A DNA stretch of 64,000 nt, taken from positions 124,001-188,000 of the forward strand of contig JADDOH010001574.1 of assembly GCA_016648135.1 (NCBI GenBank). The letters run 5' to 3'. Each line of letters begins with the position of its first letter. The first letter of the stretch is position 1. The stretch comes from Agrypnia vestita (taxonomy: Eukaryota > Arthropoda > Insecta > Trichoptera > Phryganeidae). A program made the translations under genes and the position numbers. The notes beneath the pieces are model-generated. The model made no database searches and was not told where the DNA came from. It worked only from the letters and a program-made list of their open reading frames with translations. Below, one piece after another: positions 33,910 through 47,400 of the stretch.

Positions 33910-35588
33910 ATTAATGATGTCCCCCTGGGGATTAAATCCAGTATTGCGTTCTCGAAAAATCTAGACGTACTCCAAATATTCTGAATTATTTTTATATGCT
34001 AAGTATATAAATATTACGTATATATTATGTTTTTGATGAAACATTACATTAGAAGAATGGAAACAATTTTGAGAATTGAAATTAGTCGTAAAAAGTGCGG
34101 TACCATAAAATGGAAGGGAAGGATAAAAAATGATAATCTTTTCTCATATATAATATACTATATATAATACATACGTAGAGACCCAGGATGTGTGGGCTCT
34201 ATCCATCAAATCGTACTCGGCTCGAGGGTGGGGGCTGGGGGTGATTTGTCACGTAGCAGCGACAACAAGGGAGCAGAATCACCCGAACAAACCGGAACAG
34301 GTTAATGTGTTTGTAACGCACGCGTCAAGCGACAATCTGGAGTGGACGACGCGCGCAAAAGCCGCAGGATGATATTCGGCATAAACATTTCATTCCGAAA
34401 TGTCCAAGTTGAATTTCTAAAGACGCAAAGCAGCCTTTTCAACCGCGGAACGGAAAGTTTAATAATCTTCGCTCGAAAACTATAATAGATTCTTGAATTT
34501 TCTCTGCCGGCGCTTAATAGTTATTAACTAAGCATTATAAAATAACCCTAAGACTCTCCGTTACAATTTTCTCAGAAATCCTTTGAAAATTTCTCTCAAT
34601 TTCGGTCCCTTTATGGCGTCTATACTTAATTACGACGTAATAAAGGAATAATTAATTATTTTAGCAACTACGAAGGATATTCTTGAATACAATTTTGGAA
34701 AATCTAATATTTTTATTACCCATTTACACGCTACTTTCAATACGATACTCTATTTATACGTTACAATTAATATTTTGTAATAATAATATTATTAATAATA
34801 AAGGTTAATTTATAAGCACAACACAGAATAATGATTAATGACTTTAAATAACCAAAAGCCATTTCACAAAATGTAATTTGATTATAATTAACTATTTACA
34901 TATTTGCGTTTAAATAATTATTTTTAATTCATCGTCCATCATATTTACAGCAGTAATCACATAAAATATATGCATAATCACAGTTATTATGTAAATTAAT
35001 ACATGTATATTTATATAATTAAGAACTATTGGAATACGAAACATCTACTTCGTCAGACAATAAAGAGTTCTAATTTGTAACATGAATTTTAAAAATAAGT
35101 CAATGTTAAAATGTATTTATTATATATATTATTTCAAATATCAGGTCTGGCCTGTGGGTTTGGAATAAATTAAATAAATATATCAAAGTCACAGATACGA
35201 ACTACGTAACTTTCTGTGATAAGGAGGATAAAATGTGAATAAAACTGCAATAATTGTATTTTATGGAAGCCATTTCACAGATAAGTCGTGAAACTTGCGC
35301 TCCAAGCACTTAATATCGAAAGTTCGAAACTTGCAATCGAGCAACTAAGTGCTTCAATCAATTAATAACTTCTTGATTGGAAAAAAGTTCACACGGTAAA
35401 TCGTGTGATCTAAGGTCTGAAGCATCTAGAGATAAGAAAATTTCCAAGACTGCGTTTGGAATGTGTTAACAACATGATGTTAAGCGATAGTAGAATTATG
35501 CAGGGTAGGTTTTTATCTTAGCCCACGGGTACGCTGTGGGATACAGTTATTATCTCTAATATTAATTATGTACCTACAAAGATTGTTG
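33910..35588. other. Non-coding DNA with a small GC-rich island
   Basis: 34185-34460 is GC-richer and without recognised repeats, a candidate conserved non-coding element. The rest is AT-rich. Confidence 0.35.
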
Positions 35589-36326
35589 TTAAGGCGATCG
35601 TCTAGCAGAATGAGCAAATTTCACCATTTTTTCTCATATCTTCTCTTGCGTTTTTTATTACATTTTTGTAAGGAAATATCTCATTTTAAAATTTATTCAT
35701 CAGGTTACATATATTTTAAATACGAATATCTTATTAAAATGTCATAAACTAAATTAAAATAATTGATTAATAAATTACCAAACCTTCGATGTTTTAAAAA
35801 TGAAGAAAATTGCTTCACTTTGTGGGCCTTTTATGACTGAACGGCGTGTGAGATGTCTTTTTTATTCAATAATATTACAAAGTTAACGATTATCTTAAAT
35901 TTGTTACAATTATAGAAAAATCTGTTAATACGTTTACATGCAATTTATGTTTTAAAAAATACTGTTTTTTAAAATATTTTTATTTTTTTGTGGGTATTTT
36001 TCAACTCTTTTTACATGGTTGACAACTTTTTTACTTCAATAGTCAAAAGAATAAATATTATAATTTTACAATAAAAACAAAAAAAAATCAAAATCTTTGT
36101 CGATATTCCTGATTTTAGATATTTAATCAAGACGCAACGTATTTATGACACAATACGCAGTGCCTTGATTAAATAGCTAAAATCTGAAATCGAGAATAAT
36201 TTTTTGATTTTTTTTGTATTAATTTTAAAATAAAAATGTCTATTCCTTTAATTTATTAAAGAAAAAAAGTTATAAACTATTTTTAAAATGATGAAATTTG
36301 CTCATTCTGCTAGACGATCGCCTTAA
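35589..36326. mobile_element. Foldback MITE flanked by TTAA
   Basis: TTAAGGCGATCGTCTAGCAG at the left matches the inverted right end CTGCTAGACGATCGCCTTAA, and the arms continue inward (gaatgagcaaatttca). An inner pair, tttaatcaagac / gccttgattaaa, makes the element fold almost throughout. No gene inside. Confidence 0.8.
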
Positions 36327-36687
36327 GATTACTTTGTTTTTCGCCCTTGCTTCGAACGGCCGAGTTTACTCGTCAGTTAAGGGTGGGATTTAAGATAAAA
36401 GGCCCTTGAGAATGCGTGATTGGGTAAAAAAGTTTTTAAACAGTTTTTTGTACCCGTACCCGTCGGGTGTGTATGTGATGAAAAATGAAGTTGGCAATTC
36501 GTGTCGTCAGCATCACACGTCATATCGGGAATATAATATTAATTTTTTATATTAGTTATTTAATCCACACATAATGTTGTGTGGGCTAATACAACATAAT
36601 TTCATTTAAACAAATTGCATTCCATATCTAGTCATTTAAAAGTTTTCATAATAAAATTTTTGCACTCCTGTTTAAACCTCCTTGTAT

Positions 36688-37705
36688 TCACTGTGTTTTA
36701 ATTTCTTTCGGCAGGATTTTGAATATTTTTAAACCTTTGTACATCATACAATTTTGTGATGTGTTTTTCTTTTTCTTCGGAAGTCTTATGTTGTCGCCTC
36801 CTCTTGTATTGTAAAAATGAAAATCCCTATTCAGCTTCATCCTGTTATCAAAGTATTTGGGTAATAATCCGTGTCTAATTTTAAATATTTGCACCAACAC
36901 ATTATAATTTATTCTTTTATTTATTATTTCTAGTCCTAGGGCATTCAATATTTTTGTCATATTTATTCTCCTATTACTCTTCAATATTATGCGCATCGCT
37001 CTGTTTTGTACTATTTGAAGTTTCTTTAGCATTCCTTCGTTGCTTATAAGTAATATACTGGAACAATAATTAATGTGCGGAAGAATCATAGCATTGTATA
37101 TTAATTAACTTGTATTTTTAGTTATATATCTTCTATTCTTCCAAGTAAAGACACTTGTTTTGCGATTTTCTTCGCAATATATTCACTATTTTTTTATTTT
37201 TTTTAAATGTTAGTTTTGAATATACAATTACACCTAGGTATTTTATACTGTCTACGTTTTCTAATATCTCATTTTCTAGTTTCACATTATATTTCTTCTT
37301 TTTTTGCTTCCAATTAATTTTTTGAATTGAAACCATTTTGATATTTCCTCCAATTCTTTATTTATGTTGTAGATCGCTGTTTCCAGGTCACTATCCACTA
37401 TGTATGTTAAAGCGTCGTCAAATAATCTTATTTTACATTTATTTAGTACTGATGTGATGTCACTTATGTATATGATAAATAATAATGGTCCCAAGACGGA
37501 CCCCTGTGGTACACGAAGCTCATTTTCTCTTGGATGTGATATATGAACATTTACATTAGTTATTTGATATCTGTCACTCAAGTAGTCTCTGAACCATAAT
37601 AATGCTATATATTGTATACCATATTTTTCTAATATATTCACAATTATATTTCCGTCTATTGTTTCGAATGCTATTTTAAAATATAGAAATACTGCAACGA
37701 CATAT
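36688..37705 (-). pseudogene. Jockey/CR1-group reverse transcriptase, truncated
   Basis: Minus-strand pieces read VAVFLYFKIAFETIDGN, YLSDRYQITNVN, VPQGSVLGPLLFIIYISDI, KCKIRLFDDALTYI, SIKYLGVIVYSKLTF and later HINYCSSILLIS...RAMRIIL...YKGLKIFKILPKEIK. These are reverse-transcriptase blocks with the thumb and C-terminal tail. The catalytic block, normally FADD, reads LFDDA, so a residue has been lost. Frameshifts separate 37282-37705, 37133-37336 and 36688-37089, and the endonuclease is missing. The copy is dead. Confidence 0.85.
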
Positions 37706-39846
37706 TTATTTGATTATATATCAGTAAATCCCTCCAGGATACTGGGCGTAGCGTATTTCAGCTACAGGCCGTCCGTATGCGTGTTTATATATTAAGGAAT
37801 TATATTAGGAATTATATTGTACTAATCTGGAAATTAACATATTATTAAAGATGCGAATATCATTTAAACAAACAAACTACGAGTACTCGAGACATAGAGC
37901 TTTATCCGAGTAATGTATCCACTTAAATATGTCAAAACCATCCGTTATCTGTTAAATGTCAATACAATAAATCTCATTAAAATGGATGTAAAACTATGTT
38001 CTCTAAAGATAATTGATTTTAAATATGATTTATAATATATTTTACTACTCGAGTTTCTAGAGTATCAGAATCTCTCATCGACAGGCGAAGTAAATTTCGA
38101 TATAACATCCAGGCGAAGGGGTGTCTGTAAAATAATGTAGTCTTTCCGGATGCGTATGTTAAAAAATGTCCAAATTAATTTGCAATTGATTCGAATCAAA
38201 GAAGACTTTTTGTAGAACATTGGGGTGAATCTCGATAACCAGCGGTACGTGCATAGATCAATCTCGGGTCTAAATCAATCTCACTCGGGATTGAAATCTG
38301 TTAAAGCAATAAGCACACGGGTCAATTAGGAGCAGGCGGGCAGGGCCGGCTGGGGCGGCGGAACTTTGCGGCGGCGGCCTGGGGCTCTGCGGTCCGACCC
38401 TGTTCCACGCTAAACGGCGAATTCTGCCCTTAAAGTGTGTACGGGTTTCGAACCCTTATTAAAGCACCTACGTATGTAACGAGTTATAGTAGTGTTTAAA
38501 AGTCGGTGATTAGGTGACAAATCTTAATCAGAAAACAAATTGGTCGACATGAATGTATTATTTTTAATTGTTTATTTAAAACTATTTATTACTTGATGTA
38601 TTTTTAATGTATTTTTTCTGTGCCGTCCTTTCCGTAAAAAATAAAAGAATGTTCTATTTGAGAGGGATGTGATTTTTATATCCCACCACATAATTTACAA
38701 TGGTAAATTTTTTTAAATACTCTACAATAAAAGACTCGTATATTATAATATCTCTATTATAAAAAAGACTTATAATGCTGTACCTGTTCGATATTATGGA
38801 ATTCACTTGAGATACGTAGGATAATTTAACCAGATTTACCAATAAACAATCATTAGCCTGTATAAACTTTGTTCTAATCATTATTATCTGTTTTGCCTTA
38901 TTTTTCCCGTAACATTTTACTTTTATTTTACACATTATTACATCTGTAAGTGCGTGTTTTATTGTAGAATTAGAGTATGAATTTCATTTTTCAATTGTAT
39001 CAAAAATATGCTTGTATTATTTTCTTAATCCATCATGTACAATATTGCCAAATTATCCACAATATTGTGGTAAAAAAGTAGATAAATATTTAACACTTAT
39101 TAAATTTAACATGCTAGGTCTAGTAGGCGGTATGATGGCCGACTGGCTTATGTCCTGCGGATATTTAAAGAAGTTCACATAAGAGATTATGAGATTTAGT
39201 ATTATCACGTGGATAATGTGCATAACAATCTTTCTTTGCACTGGGAGCGAATATAATTTGCATAAGACTTTCCGTTGCGGTGAGTAGTAATGGTCTAATG
39301 TTGCAATGTGAGATATCAGCCAGTGTTTGTGTGTCAGGAAAAGATATAATGTTCCTGAATTTTTCCTACTATCGTATCGTCGTTTTACAAAAATTAATAA
39401 CATAGAAGACAGCTTGCTAATCTTCTACCCCTATGGAAATTCAGCGTCAAAGGAGATTACCTTAAATAGGTACTAACATGTTATCTGTTCTTGCATATTA
39501 TATCGAACGAGAATGTTTCCAGGATTTTTCAGAGACAGAGCAGTGTGTGTTGAATGGTGAATCATCATGTTATAAAAATATTGCTAATACTGAATACTTT
39601 TAGCATTTTTTTCCAAACTACTTAATGCAATATAACTATCAATCTTGATTCGACCACATAAAAATGATTTATTTTTCTATCATTTCAAACATAGCACTTA
39701 TACTTATAAAAACGTGTATTATTCTCATTAATTAATGCTATTATTATTATAACCTTTCGACACATTTAAATTATTTTATTGATTTAAGCAGATATAATAT
39801 TCAAAAATATCCAACAGTTTGTTTCATTTATATTTATAAATATAAT
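37706..39846. other. Non-coding DNA with a short GC-rich patch
   Basis: 38325-38420 is a GC-rich patch (ggcggcgg words); everything else is AT-rich with no exon or repeat recognised. Confidence 0.4.
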
Positions 39847-39850
39847 ACAA

Positions 39851-39998
39851 AGGGTGTAACAAAGCTAGTCCACAATACTTTACACCTCCTACGGAAGATC
39901 CGTTAGAAATATTGAAAAAAATTTGAAGTCGCATATTTCCATAGCTGTTGATAAAGTTGCTATATTAATAGCTATGATTTAAGCAGGAATTTACACCC
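39851..39998. mobile_element. Partial MITE, family A with variant end
   Basis: Begins GGGTGTAACAAAGCTAGTCC and carries short family A core words (agaaatattgaaaaa, gtcgcatatttccata). Truncated on the right. Confidence 0.5.
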
Positions 39999-40039
39999 AA
40001 TGCACAAAATGTCTTCTGGAATTAATAGGAAAGAAACTA

Positions 40040-40625
40040 CGTTCCACTCGGGAGGGGGAGGAGGTCAAAGCCAAAGGCACGTTAGGGCTACATGGAGGGA
40101 GATAGGGCTGAAAAGAGTTCAAAATGGAATAATAATGACCATTTAGAATAGTTTACGGACGCTCCCTTATCATTATATTGTTTTCAAGTCCTATTGGCTA
40201 TCGATCTAAACGAACGCAAATGTACAATGATTGCAAACAATGGGCGTACATAACAAATTGACGTGAAGCTATTATTATCACCGTCTGCGTCGCGCTCTGC
40301 TAATAGATGGAATCAGCTCCGATCGCCCGGCTGCGCTGGCACGACCTCGTTAAAGGCTACATCATCGCGCACAGAGGGTCGCATGAATACAAATGGCGGC
40401 GGGCCGCGTCGTGTGCAGCGCGGACACGGTGACAAGATCCGATCCGCCGTATCTTCCTCCGACCCGTGAAAGTCGGGCACAAAGCGTGTGCCGAGAAAAT
40501 CGCCGCGCGGGCGTAATGCACTTTGTCCGCACAAAGCGGGCGACATGCCGGCCTGGCTCCCGCCCTGGACGGCGGGCGCTGGCGGGCGAGCTGCGAAATC
40601 TATGTAAACTGGTTCCGTGAAAAGG
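40040..40625. other. GC-rich island
   Basis: The GC content rises strongly from 40260 to 40620. Open frames occur on both strands here, but they follow GC content, overlap in several frames and match no family I know. It could be a regulatory region or an unrecognised 5' exon area. Confidence 0.35.
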
Positions 40626-40944
40626 ACTATAGACGTGTCTAGCAAATATATTGAAGGTTTCAATTTGAAACACACATATATACAACTTTTTGATGATGTA
40701 TGTGTATCTTCTTACGATGGAATTCATTAAAGTTGAATTGTGTCTAGTTATCATTTAAGCCAGCTCACACACAGATTGTAAGCCTTCCATACAAGTTTCT
40801 CATATATAAAGAGCTTTCTCTCTGTGAGACTTCTACAATTTATCTTAATTAAATAGGATTCTAAATAAATTAGCATATTTTAAATATGTCGTGGCTTATT
40901 TTTTTCATAAAAAAGAAACACTTTATATAAAATCACTATTTATT

Positions 40945-40986
40945 GTATAATCAACATGTTTCGGAGCCAATGGTTCCTTCATCAGA
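40945..40986 (-). ncRNA. Hammerhead-ribozyme-like motif (CATG stem III)
   Basis: Minus strand: CTGATGA (40985-40979), stem II AGGAACC-ATT-GGCTCC with one mismatch, GAAA (40962-40959), the palindrome CATG, then TT. All invariant hammerhead core positions are present. The tail AATAGTGATTTTATATAAAG follows. Confidence 0.6.
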
Positions 40987-41548
40987 ATACAAAGATTTCT
41001 TTTCACCATGCGGAAAAAGAAAATATGGTGATCAATCACATTGCATGTAAAATGTTCAAAATCTTACATTTCACGAATTTTCTTTACACATTACCATAAA
41101 CTAATTCATATAAACTGAAAAAGATTGAATTTATAGTGTAGAATTTATAATCATAATTAATGAACTCAATAATTCAAATAAATGTAAATGTAAACGATTG
41201 ATACATCGCCACTTTATTAGCAGATGATTGTCAAAGCAAATTGACAGTTGGAATATGCACAATACATTAAGTATATCAGTAAGTATGCACGCACGTGTGT
41301 CAGAAATGTCAGAAAATATTAGTTCAATGAGATTCCCGTACAGATTCGAGAAATATAAAGTTGTATACATACAGAAACAGTGGAAATAAAAACAGCCACA
41401 GGCATTATCAATTACGGCTAGAATTTTAAATCGTATTTTTATAAGATAAGGATTATTTAATTAATATTTGTTTCTTAGAAACTTTAGCAATGCACAGTTT
41501 TTTACTTGTATGCGCTGCACGCCACCGGAGGCATTTATTATCTTATAT

Positions 41549-42071
41549 AGGGTTATTTGTAAAACATTAATAACCTCGCAGGACTATATTCCTGCCTTGA
41601 TTATGAGTCGAAAATGTTCAAGCTATTATGACCTAATATCAATAGTTAAGGAGATATGCGACATCAAAGTTTGCATTTTTTTTTCTCAATATTTCTGACT
41701 TATTTTTTGTACAACGTTGGACTATCATTACAGTAACTTATATTGAATATGAAAAATTCATTCCCTTTAATACAAGTCAAATAAAAAAATAAAAACCTTC
41801 GAATTCCAATTGGAATTGTTAAAGGGTTTTTATCATTTTATTTAACTTGTATCGAAACGAATGAATTTTTTGTAATCGATATGAGTTACTGCAATAATAG
41901 TCCAACGTTTTACAAAAAATAAAACAGAAATATTTAAAAAAAATGCAAACTTTGATGTCGCATATCTCCATAACTATTGATATTAGGTCATGATACCTTG
42001 AACATTTTCGACTCATAATCAAGGCAGGAATATAGTCCTGCGAGGTTATTAATGTTTTCCAAATAACCCTG
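41549..42071. mobile_element. Foldback MITE, family A, full-length copy
   Basis: Nearly the same as the copy at 29646: GGGTTATTTGTAAAACATTA at the left and the inverted form at the right, ending CCCTGTATA. One base of the left tip is lost. No gene. Confidence 0.82.
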
Positions 42072-42380
42072 TATAATGATTAGGCATCATATTATTAAGC
42101 AAGAAAAACGTAAGGGAATACGAGTAAATGATCAATATTTATACTACTCAACACAAAGATGACATCACTACAATGGCGCGTGGTCAACTCATGCGCAAAC
42201 TGCCGAATGTTCGACGTGCCATTTATTATCATCCCCACATTATCACGAAAATAGCGCCATCCATATAAACAAGCACCGCACATTTATTATCATTGTTCTA
42301 AGAAAGTAATTTGGACATTTGTAATCCGTCCGCCGGGCCGGTCGGCGAAACACATCTGGTAAACGGATGGGGAAAAATTG

Positions 42381-42397
42381 AGATCGGAAGAGCACAC
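42381..42397 (+). other. 17-base match to a sequencing adapter
   Basis: AGATCGGAAGAGCACAC is identical to the start of the common Illumina TruSeq read-1 adapter; the next bases (TGA) differ from it. It may be an assembly contaminant or chance. Confidence 0.6.
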
Positions 42398-42446
42398 TGA
42401 GGCGATAAATAAGACGAGTTGCGGGTCGTCAGTCAAAAGCGGTAGC

Positions 42447-43306
42447 GAAGGGAAAAACTACATTTCAAAATGAAGACTACAACACACACACGTTCACCAG
42501 TTTGAAGACTACAAAGTGTACACTACAATTGTAGTAAAAACTACTTGAAGTGAAGTAATTGTAGTACTACGAAATGAAGTGAAGTAAATGAAGTGAAGTA
42601 AATGAAGTGAAGTAATTGAAGTGAAGTAATTGAAGTGAAGTAATTGAAGTGAAGTAAATGAAGTGAAGTAAATGAAGTGAAGTAATTGTAATAATAATGA
42701 AGTGAAGTAATAGTGAAGTAAATCTTTAAATGAAGTGATGTAATTGTAATATTAATGAAGTGAAGTAATGAAAAAAGTTAATTTTTAAATGAAGTGAAGT
42801 ATTTTTTTCCCAAATAAAAATTTTTGGCGAGCTAAAAAAAAAAAAAAAGTTCAACGACAAAAATATTTAAATGACGATATTTTCTCCAAAGTAACATAAC
42901 TAAAAAAAAAAAAAGGTCGCCAGCCAGATACAGTTTCCCGAGATTTCGAGATTTCTTCGTTTACCTACATCATCAACTTCCCAAAAATTTCTTCATAGCT
43001 CCCAAAATTTTTCAAACCATGGGGGGGGGGTTGTTACAGATTCCAGAGATTTCTTCATTTATCTACATCAACTTTCCAAAAATTTCACGTAAAAAATGCA
43101 CTATTTAAAGTATGTTTCTCCTACTTTCGATAACTTTGAAATGTGTGTACTTTGTAGTGTTCGCTTTGAAATGAAGTGTACTATGTGAAGTTTATACTTT
43201 CAATAACTTTGGTGTTTGTAGTTTGTAGTGTGCACTACACATCAAAATGTGCGAAGTGTGCACTTCAATGTAGTGTAGTACTACATTGTAGTAGTGAGTA
43301 CAGAGC
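42447..43306. repeat. GAAGTGAAGTAA-rich element, copy 2, with tandem expansion
   Basis: Same ends as 20787-21409, but about 240 bases longer. The extra length comes from tandem GAAGTGAAGTAA(A/T)T units at about 42550-42790. Poly-G (gggggggggg) follows accatg near 43020, as in the first copy. Confidence 0.75.
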
Positions 43307-44274
43307 GGAACCATCACTAATAAGGATTGGGAATGTTCCAGTATGGCCTTGTACAAGTTGGACTGAATTGAACATTCAAACAATGTTTTCAACAGTCGTT
43401 GCAAAATCAACGTCGTTAAACAAATACTGCACATAACTAGTGTGAATGATGCGTGGGCCAAGAATAGTCGTTGCAAAATTAACGTAGATTTTTTGAATAT
43501 TTTTACAGGGTACAAATACATTTTTTTTTTATAGGGTACAAATACAAATCTTACACATTTACATTTTAAATTGACATTTTTAAAAAATAATTTGTTAGTT
43601 ATGTAGACCTCATCGGTGAAGAGAAGCTCTTGAGTCTGATAAGGGAGCCTCAGTTCTTATGTTTTAGTTGTTAAATTAATAATCTGTGTCTAAACGACAT
43701 CAAAGTTGGCATTTTTTTCTCAATATTTCTGACCAATACTTCTGTAAAACGTTCGAGTAACATGACAGTAACTTGTATCGAATATTATGCAGTATCCCAT
43801 TTTATGCATTATCATAACTTAAATCTTTGAAATATTTATTATTTATCACATATTCTTTATCATTGTTTTTTATTTAGTTTTTTTTTTATTACCAGCTTAG
43901 AGGAAACTTTACTGGTCATACTCACGAATATTTTTTTGACATTATATATAAAAAAAAAATTGTACTGTGTGTTTCCCAAATAAAATAAAATAAAATAAAA
44001 TATTAGAAATGTATTATCTTTGATAACAAATTTCATAAACTTATTAATACACAATTTATAAAATCTTGAAAAGTACTCTTATATAAAATAATCTGAATAC
44101 TAAATCCACAAATTTAACAAAAAAAAAGTGTAATTTATCTTATATTTTTATTGGTAAATTAGTAGTAAGTACCTTTATTTGTAAACAAGGATTTTTTTTA
44201 AATAAAAAAATAATAAAAACAGTAACAGAATAGAACATTTTGGCTAGAAGAATTAAAAAGCTTTAATTTTTTTT
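43307..44274. other. Non-coding DNA
   Basis: A short MITE family A fragment lies at 43680-43790 (catcaaagttggcattttttt, acagtaacttgtatcgaatat). The rest is AT-rich. Confidence 0.45.
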
Positions 44275-44440
44275 GCGCTTCAACAGGCCAAGAGGCTCAA
44301 TTACAGAAGCGAAATACATCACAAAATACCCAGGCTTGAGTAAATCACATAGATTAATTGTGTCCTCACCGGGAATCCATCGAACCCGGAACCCTCTGCG
44401 TGAGAAGCCAGTGTCATGCTCACTGGGCTACGAGGGCCAG
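44275..44440 (-). repeat. tRNA-derived SINE, family 1, copy 4
   Basis: Minus strand: head GGCCCTCGTAGCCCAGTGAG, B-box GGTTCGATGG with a small insertion, and the end TGGCCTGTTGAAGCGC. All four recognised family 1 copies lie in the minus orientation. Confidence 0.75.
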
Positions 44441-47400
44441 TATATTATATATAATATCGAACCGGGTAATTTGTTTTTCAAAGTGGGAAACGTATCCTCC
44501 ATCCATATTTATGGGTCAGATTTTAGAAATAGTTAAATTTAAATTAGCTACACCTTTTGTATTTCTTCCGCGTGAAACTTACTCTAACGCTTCGTTATCA
44601 TGATTTATTTTTATTAACAAGAACAGTAACTAAATTTAAATTTGAAATCTAAAAAAACTTTAATAAATATTATAATATTCACAAACTCCCCAAACCTCCT
44701 CTCATTGTTTCCGTTAAATCATACCCCACCCCTGGCTACTCTACTGCCTCACACATTACCTGACCAACCTCCATTAGTACCTAAGATATTTCATTTTATT
44801 TCAATGCTTGTTAGTTTATATTCCCACTTGCCGATGAGAACATCTGTAGTTTTCTGAACTAGTAGTGTTCGAAAGTGGTCTTAAACAGGTGTTTCATTTA
44901 TTTATTAACTTTGGTCCAGCTGTCGCGAAAGCACGGTCACCGAAGTTGGTTTTGTGGACGCGATTTACTTCAACTAACCTGCTTGTATTAGATTTTGATG
45001 CTGAGCGAAGTGTTAGTTGTCTGTTATTTGCAGAAAATGGAATGCAGAAGTCGGTAACGTTGAGGGGCCATGTTGTGAATAGCCTAGAATGCGTGAGGCA
45101 TAACTTATATTCAATCCTCTCTGGACATTTAAGCCAAAAGTTTTGAAGATGGTATGAGCTACGCGCAGACTTTGAGTCGCCGGTAATGGGTCTTGCGGCG
45201 GTATTTAAAACAGATTGTAAATGGTTTATTTCCTGAATAATATAAGAACAGTAACATCAAGAGTAAAACAATTTAAGATTAGGCCTCAATTCGAAGGCTT
45301 GCTGGCTTACAATTTTTTAACTACAACTGTTTGAAGATTTGCTTTATATTTGGGTTACAGGAGTGACCCAATGAGTGACGAGATTAGATACTAATAATTG
45401 TCATCCGCCGTTCAGATAAGGAATCGAGTGCCGGCGAAATATTCACGCATTTTCGCATACATTGTGCGCCAAGACGTGATTGCAAAATTCGCTTCGGATA
45501 TTACGTTTGCATTTCCATCGACCTCGTTTTTGATATTTCAAGTACCTACGCGGATACAGAAAATAGTCTGCGATGGGTTATCACATCTGGCTGGCGCCCA
45601 CTCGGGCCAGACGCTGTGTACAGAGGAATATTGAAAATCCTAAAAGGCACGAATATTTGTAACAAAATTTGAATTGCAATATCCGAGGCGGGGAGCGGCA
45701 TTGCGACGAACTTTGCTGCACGCTTAGCTTCCGACACTGGCGAATGTAAAGCTGTAATAAAATTGATTGACAACGCAACCGCACGTCACAAAAAAAATAT
45801 CGAGGCATCGAAAAAATTCACAACCTTAAATGATTCAGCTTAATAATTAACGGTTAAAAAAAAAATGCTGTAACAGCCCGATTTAGTATGTAAATTGAGT
45901 AAATACGGAGTATTTAACGTTATTTTCCTATCCCTTTCTCCCTCAACCCTTACATGTATCCTAAAAAAATTGGTTTCACAAAATGATTTTACAAATTGTC
46001 ACAAAGCTAGCAGCGAAAACTTCGTGGGACTCTTTTTTACTAAATTTTGATGAGAAAATATTCTTTACCTTTTTTACCAAAATTTAGGTAGAAATTCAGT
46101 GACAATTTTTATTTTTTGTTTACTGCAGGTTTTTGTACAACTTCTTCCAGTTTTTCTTCCTTTCTTTTTCCATTTTTTATTTAGATATTGAAGGTAATCA
46201 ATCATAACACACATTTTCAGCAACGGGCGACGGTCTTCATATTAAATATCGTGCGATTGCGTACTGCCTGTTTTGTTTCCCATTTTGTGGGAAAATGGCG
46301 GTTTTGCTATCCTTTTTTTAATGACGATTTTAAATGGTACACAAGCATTTTTATTTATGTTGGATATATGTATATAACCATAACAAGAAAAATCGACTTG
46401 CATGGATAGTGGCGCTTTTTCGTTCTTATTCCCTAAATATATGAAACCAAATATATCTTGAATAATCGGTTCGACAGTACTATTGAGTTTTATAAACTAA
46501 AATTTAAAAATATATTTTTATATTTCCTTATAAGAGACCAATTCCGGATTATCTGACATAACGTATTGGTAATTACACATATCTTGCAAAATTTTAAAAC
46601 AAAAAATTAAAGGAAAACAATCTAATTTCACATAATGCATTTTATTTATTTCACCCACTTTCATGTATTTATCAATCGATTAATGAATTAATAATAGCAT
46701 TTTTTAAGTTTGCAAATTTTAAATTCCTTCAAAACGTATAACTGCTTACCTCGTTACAAGTTAAGTTTTGTAAACTTTTTCCACGAAATTAGTAACTTTT
46801 CCCGTGTTTTATTACTGTTAATATTTTTCCCGAGTTTTTGAATTATCAAGAAGATAAGATAAAATTGTTACAATGTTTTTATGTTCTCTACGTAAGAAGA
46901 AGAGGGGCAAAGTTAGAAGATTTGAGAAATGAAAAAGTACGCTTATTATATTCCTCTTACAAAATTCAATGAAATCGACTCACTAAAGAACATCGTAAAT
47001 AATAAGCCAATTATAAAGGAAATCGTGGTTATAAAGAAAAACGGGCGCTGGGAGTATATAAATGATATTCTAGTACCGAGGATCATCCGTTTCTGACAGA
47101 ATGAGGACTTTAGGCTGATTAAAATGAGAGCTTTTATTCCTAGAACAGAGCAAATTAAGATCAAAAGAACATAAAGCGGAGGAACAAGTAATGGGCAGAT
47201 ATCTGATACGTCAGAGACCTGTACAATATAATATGGTACCGGTTGTGTAACCGTTGCTGGCGGCCCGAGGCCAGCTCTCGAGTACTTCAAACATAGTTTA
47301 TTGAAATAAGGGTAACAAAAAACACAATTTGAGGAGTTCAAATACATAAATACCACTATTCTAGTAACGAAATTGTGATAAATGTATTTGTAACTGACTT

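Noticed and set aside
35035..35070. Another hammerhead motif (CTGACGA on the minus strand)
   Set aside because: CTGACGA is present, but GAAAC lies on the other strand relative to it; the order of the core boxes is wrong.
35589..36326. piggyBac assignment from the TTAA flanks
   Set aside because: The bases after TTAA are GGCG and not the CCY start typical of piggyBac ends; called only a TTAA-flanked foldback MITE.
40313..40754. Overlapping frames of 120 and 130 codons on the minus strand
   Set aside because: Several frames are open at once on both strands, as expected from GC-rich sequence poor in stop codons; no domain was recognised.
42550..42790. CRISPR-like array
   Set aside because: Repeat units are short, contiguous and without unique spacers: a minisatellite inside a eukaryotic repeat.
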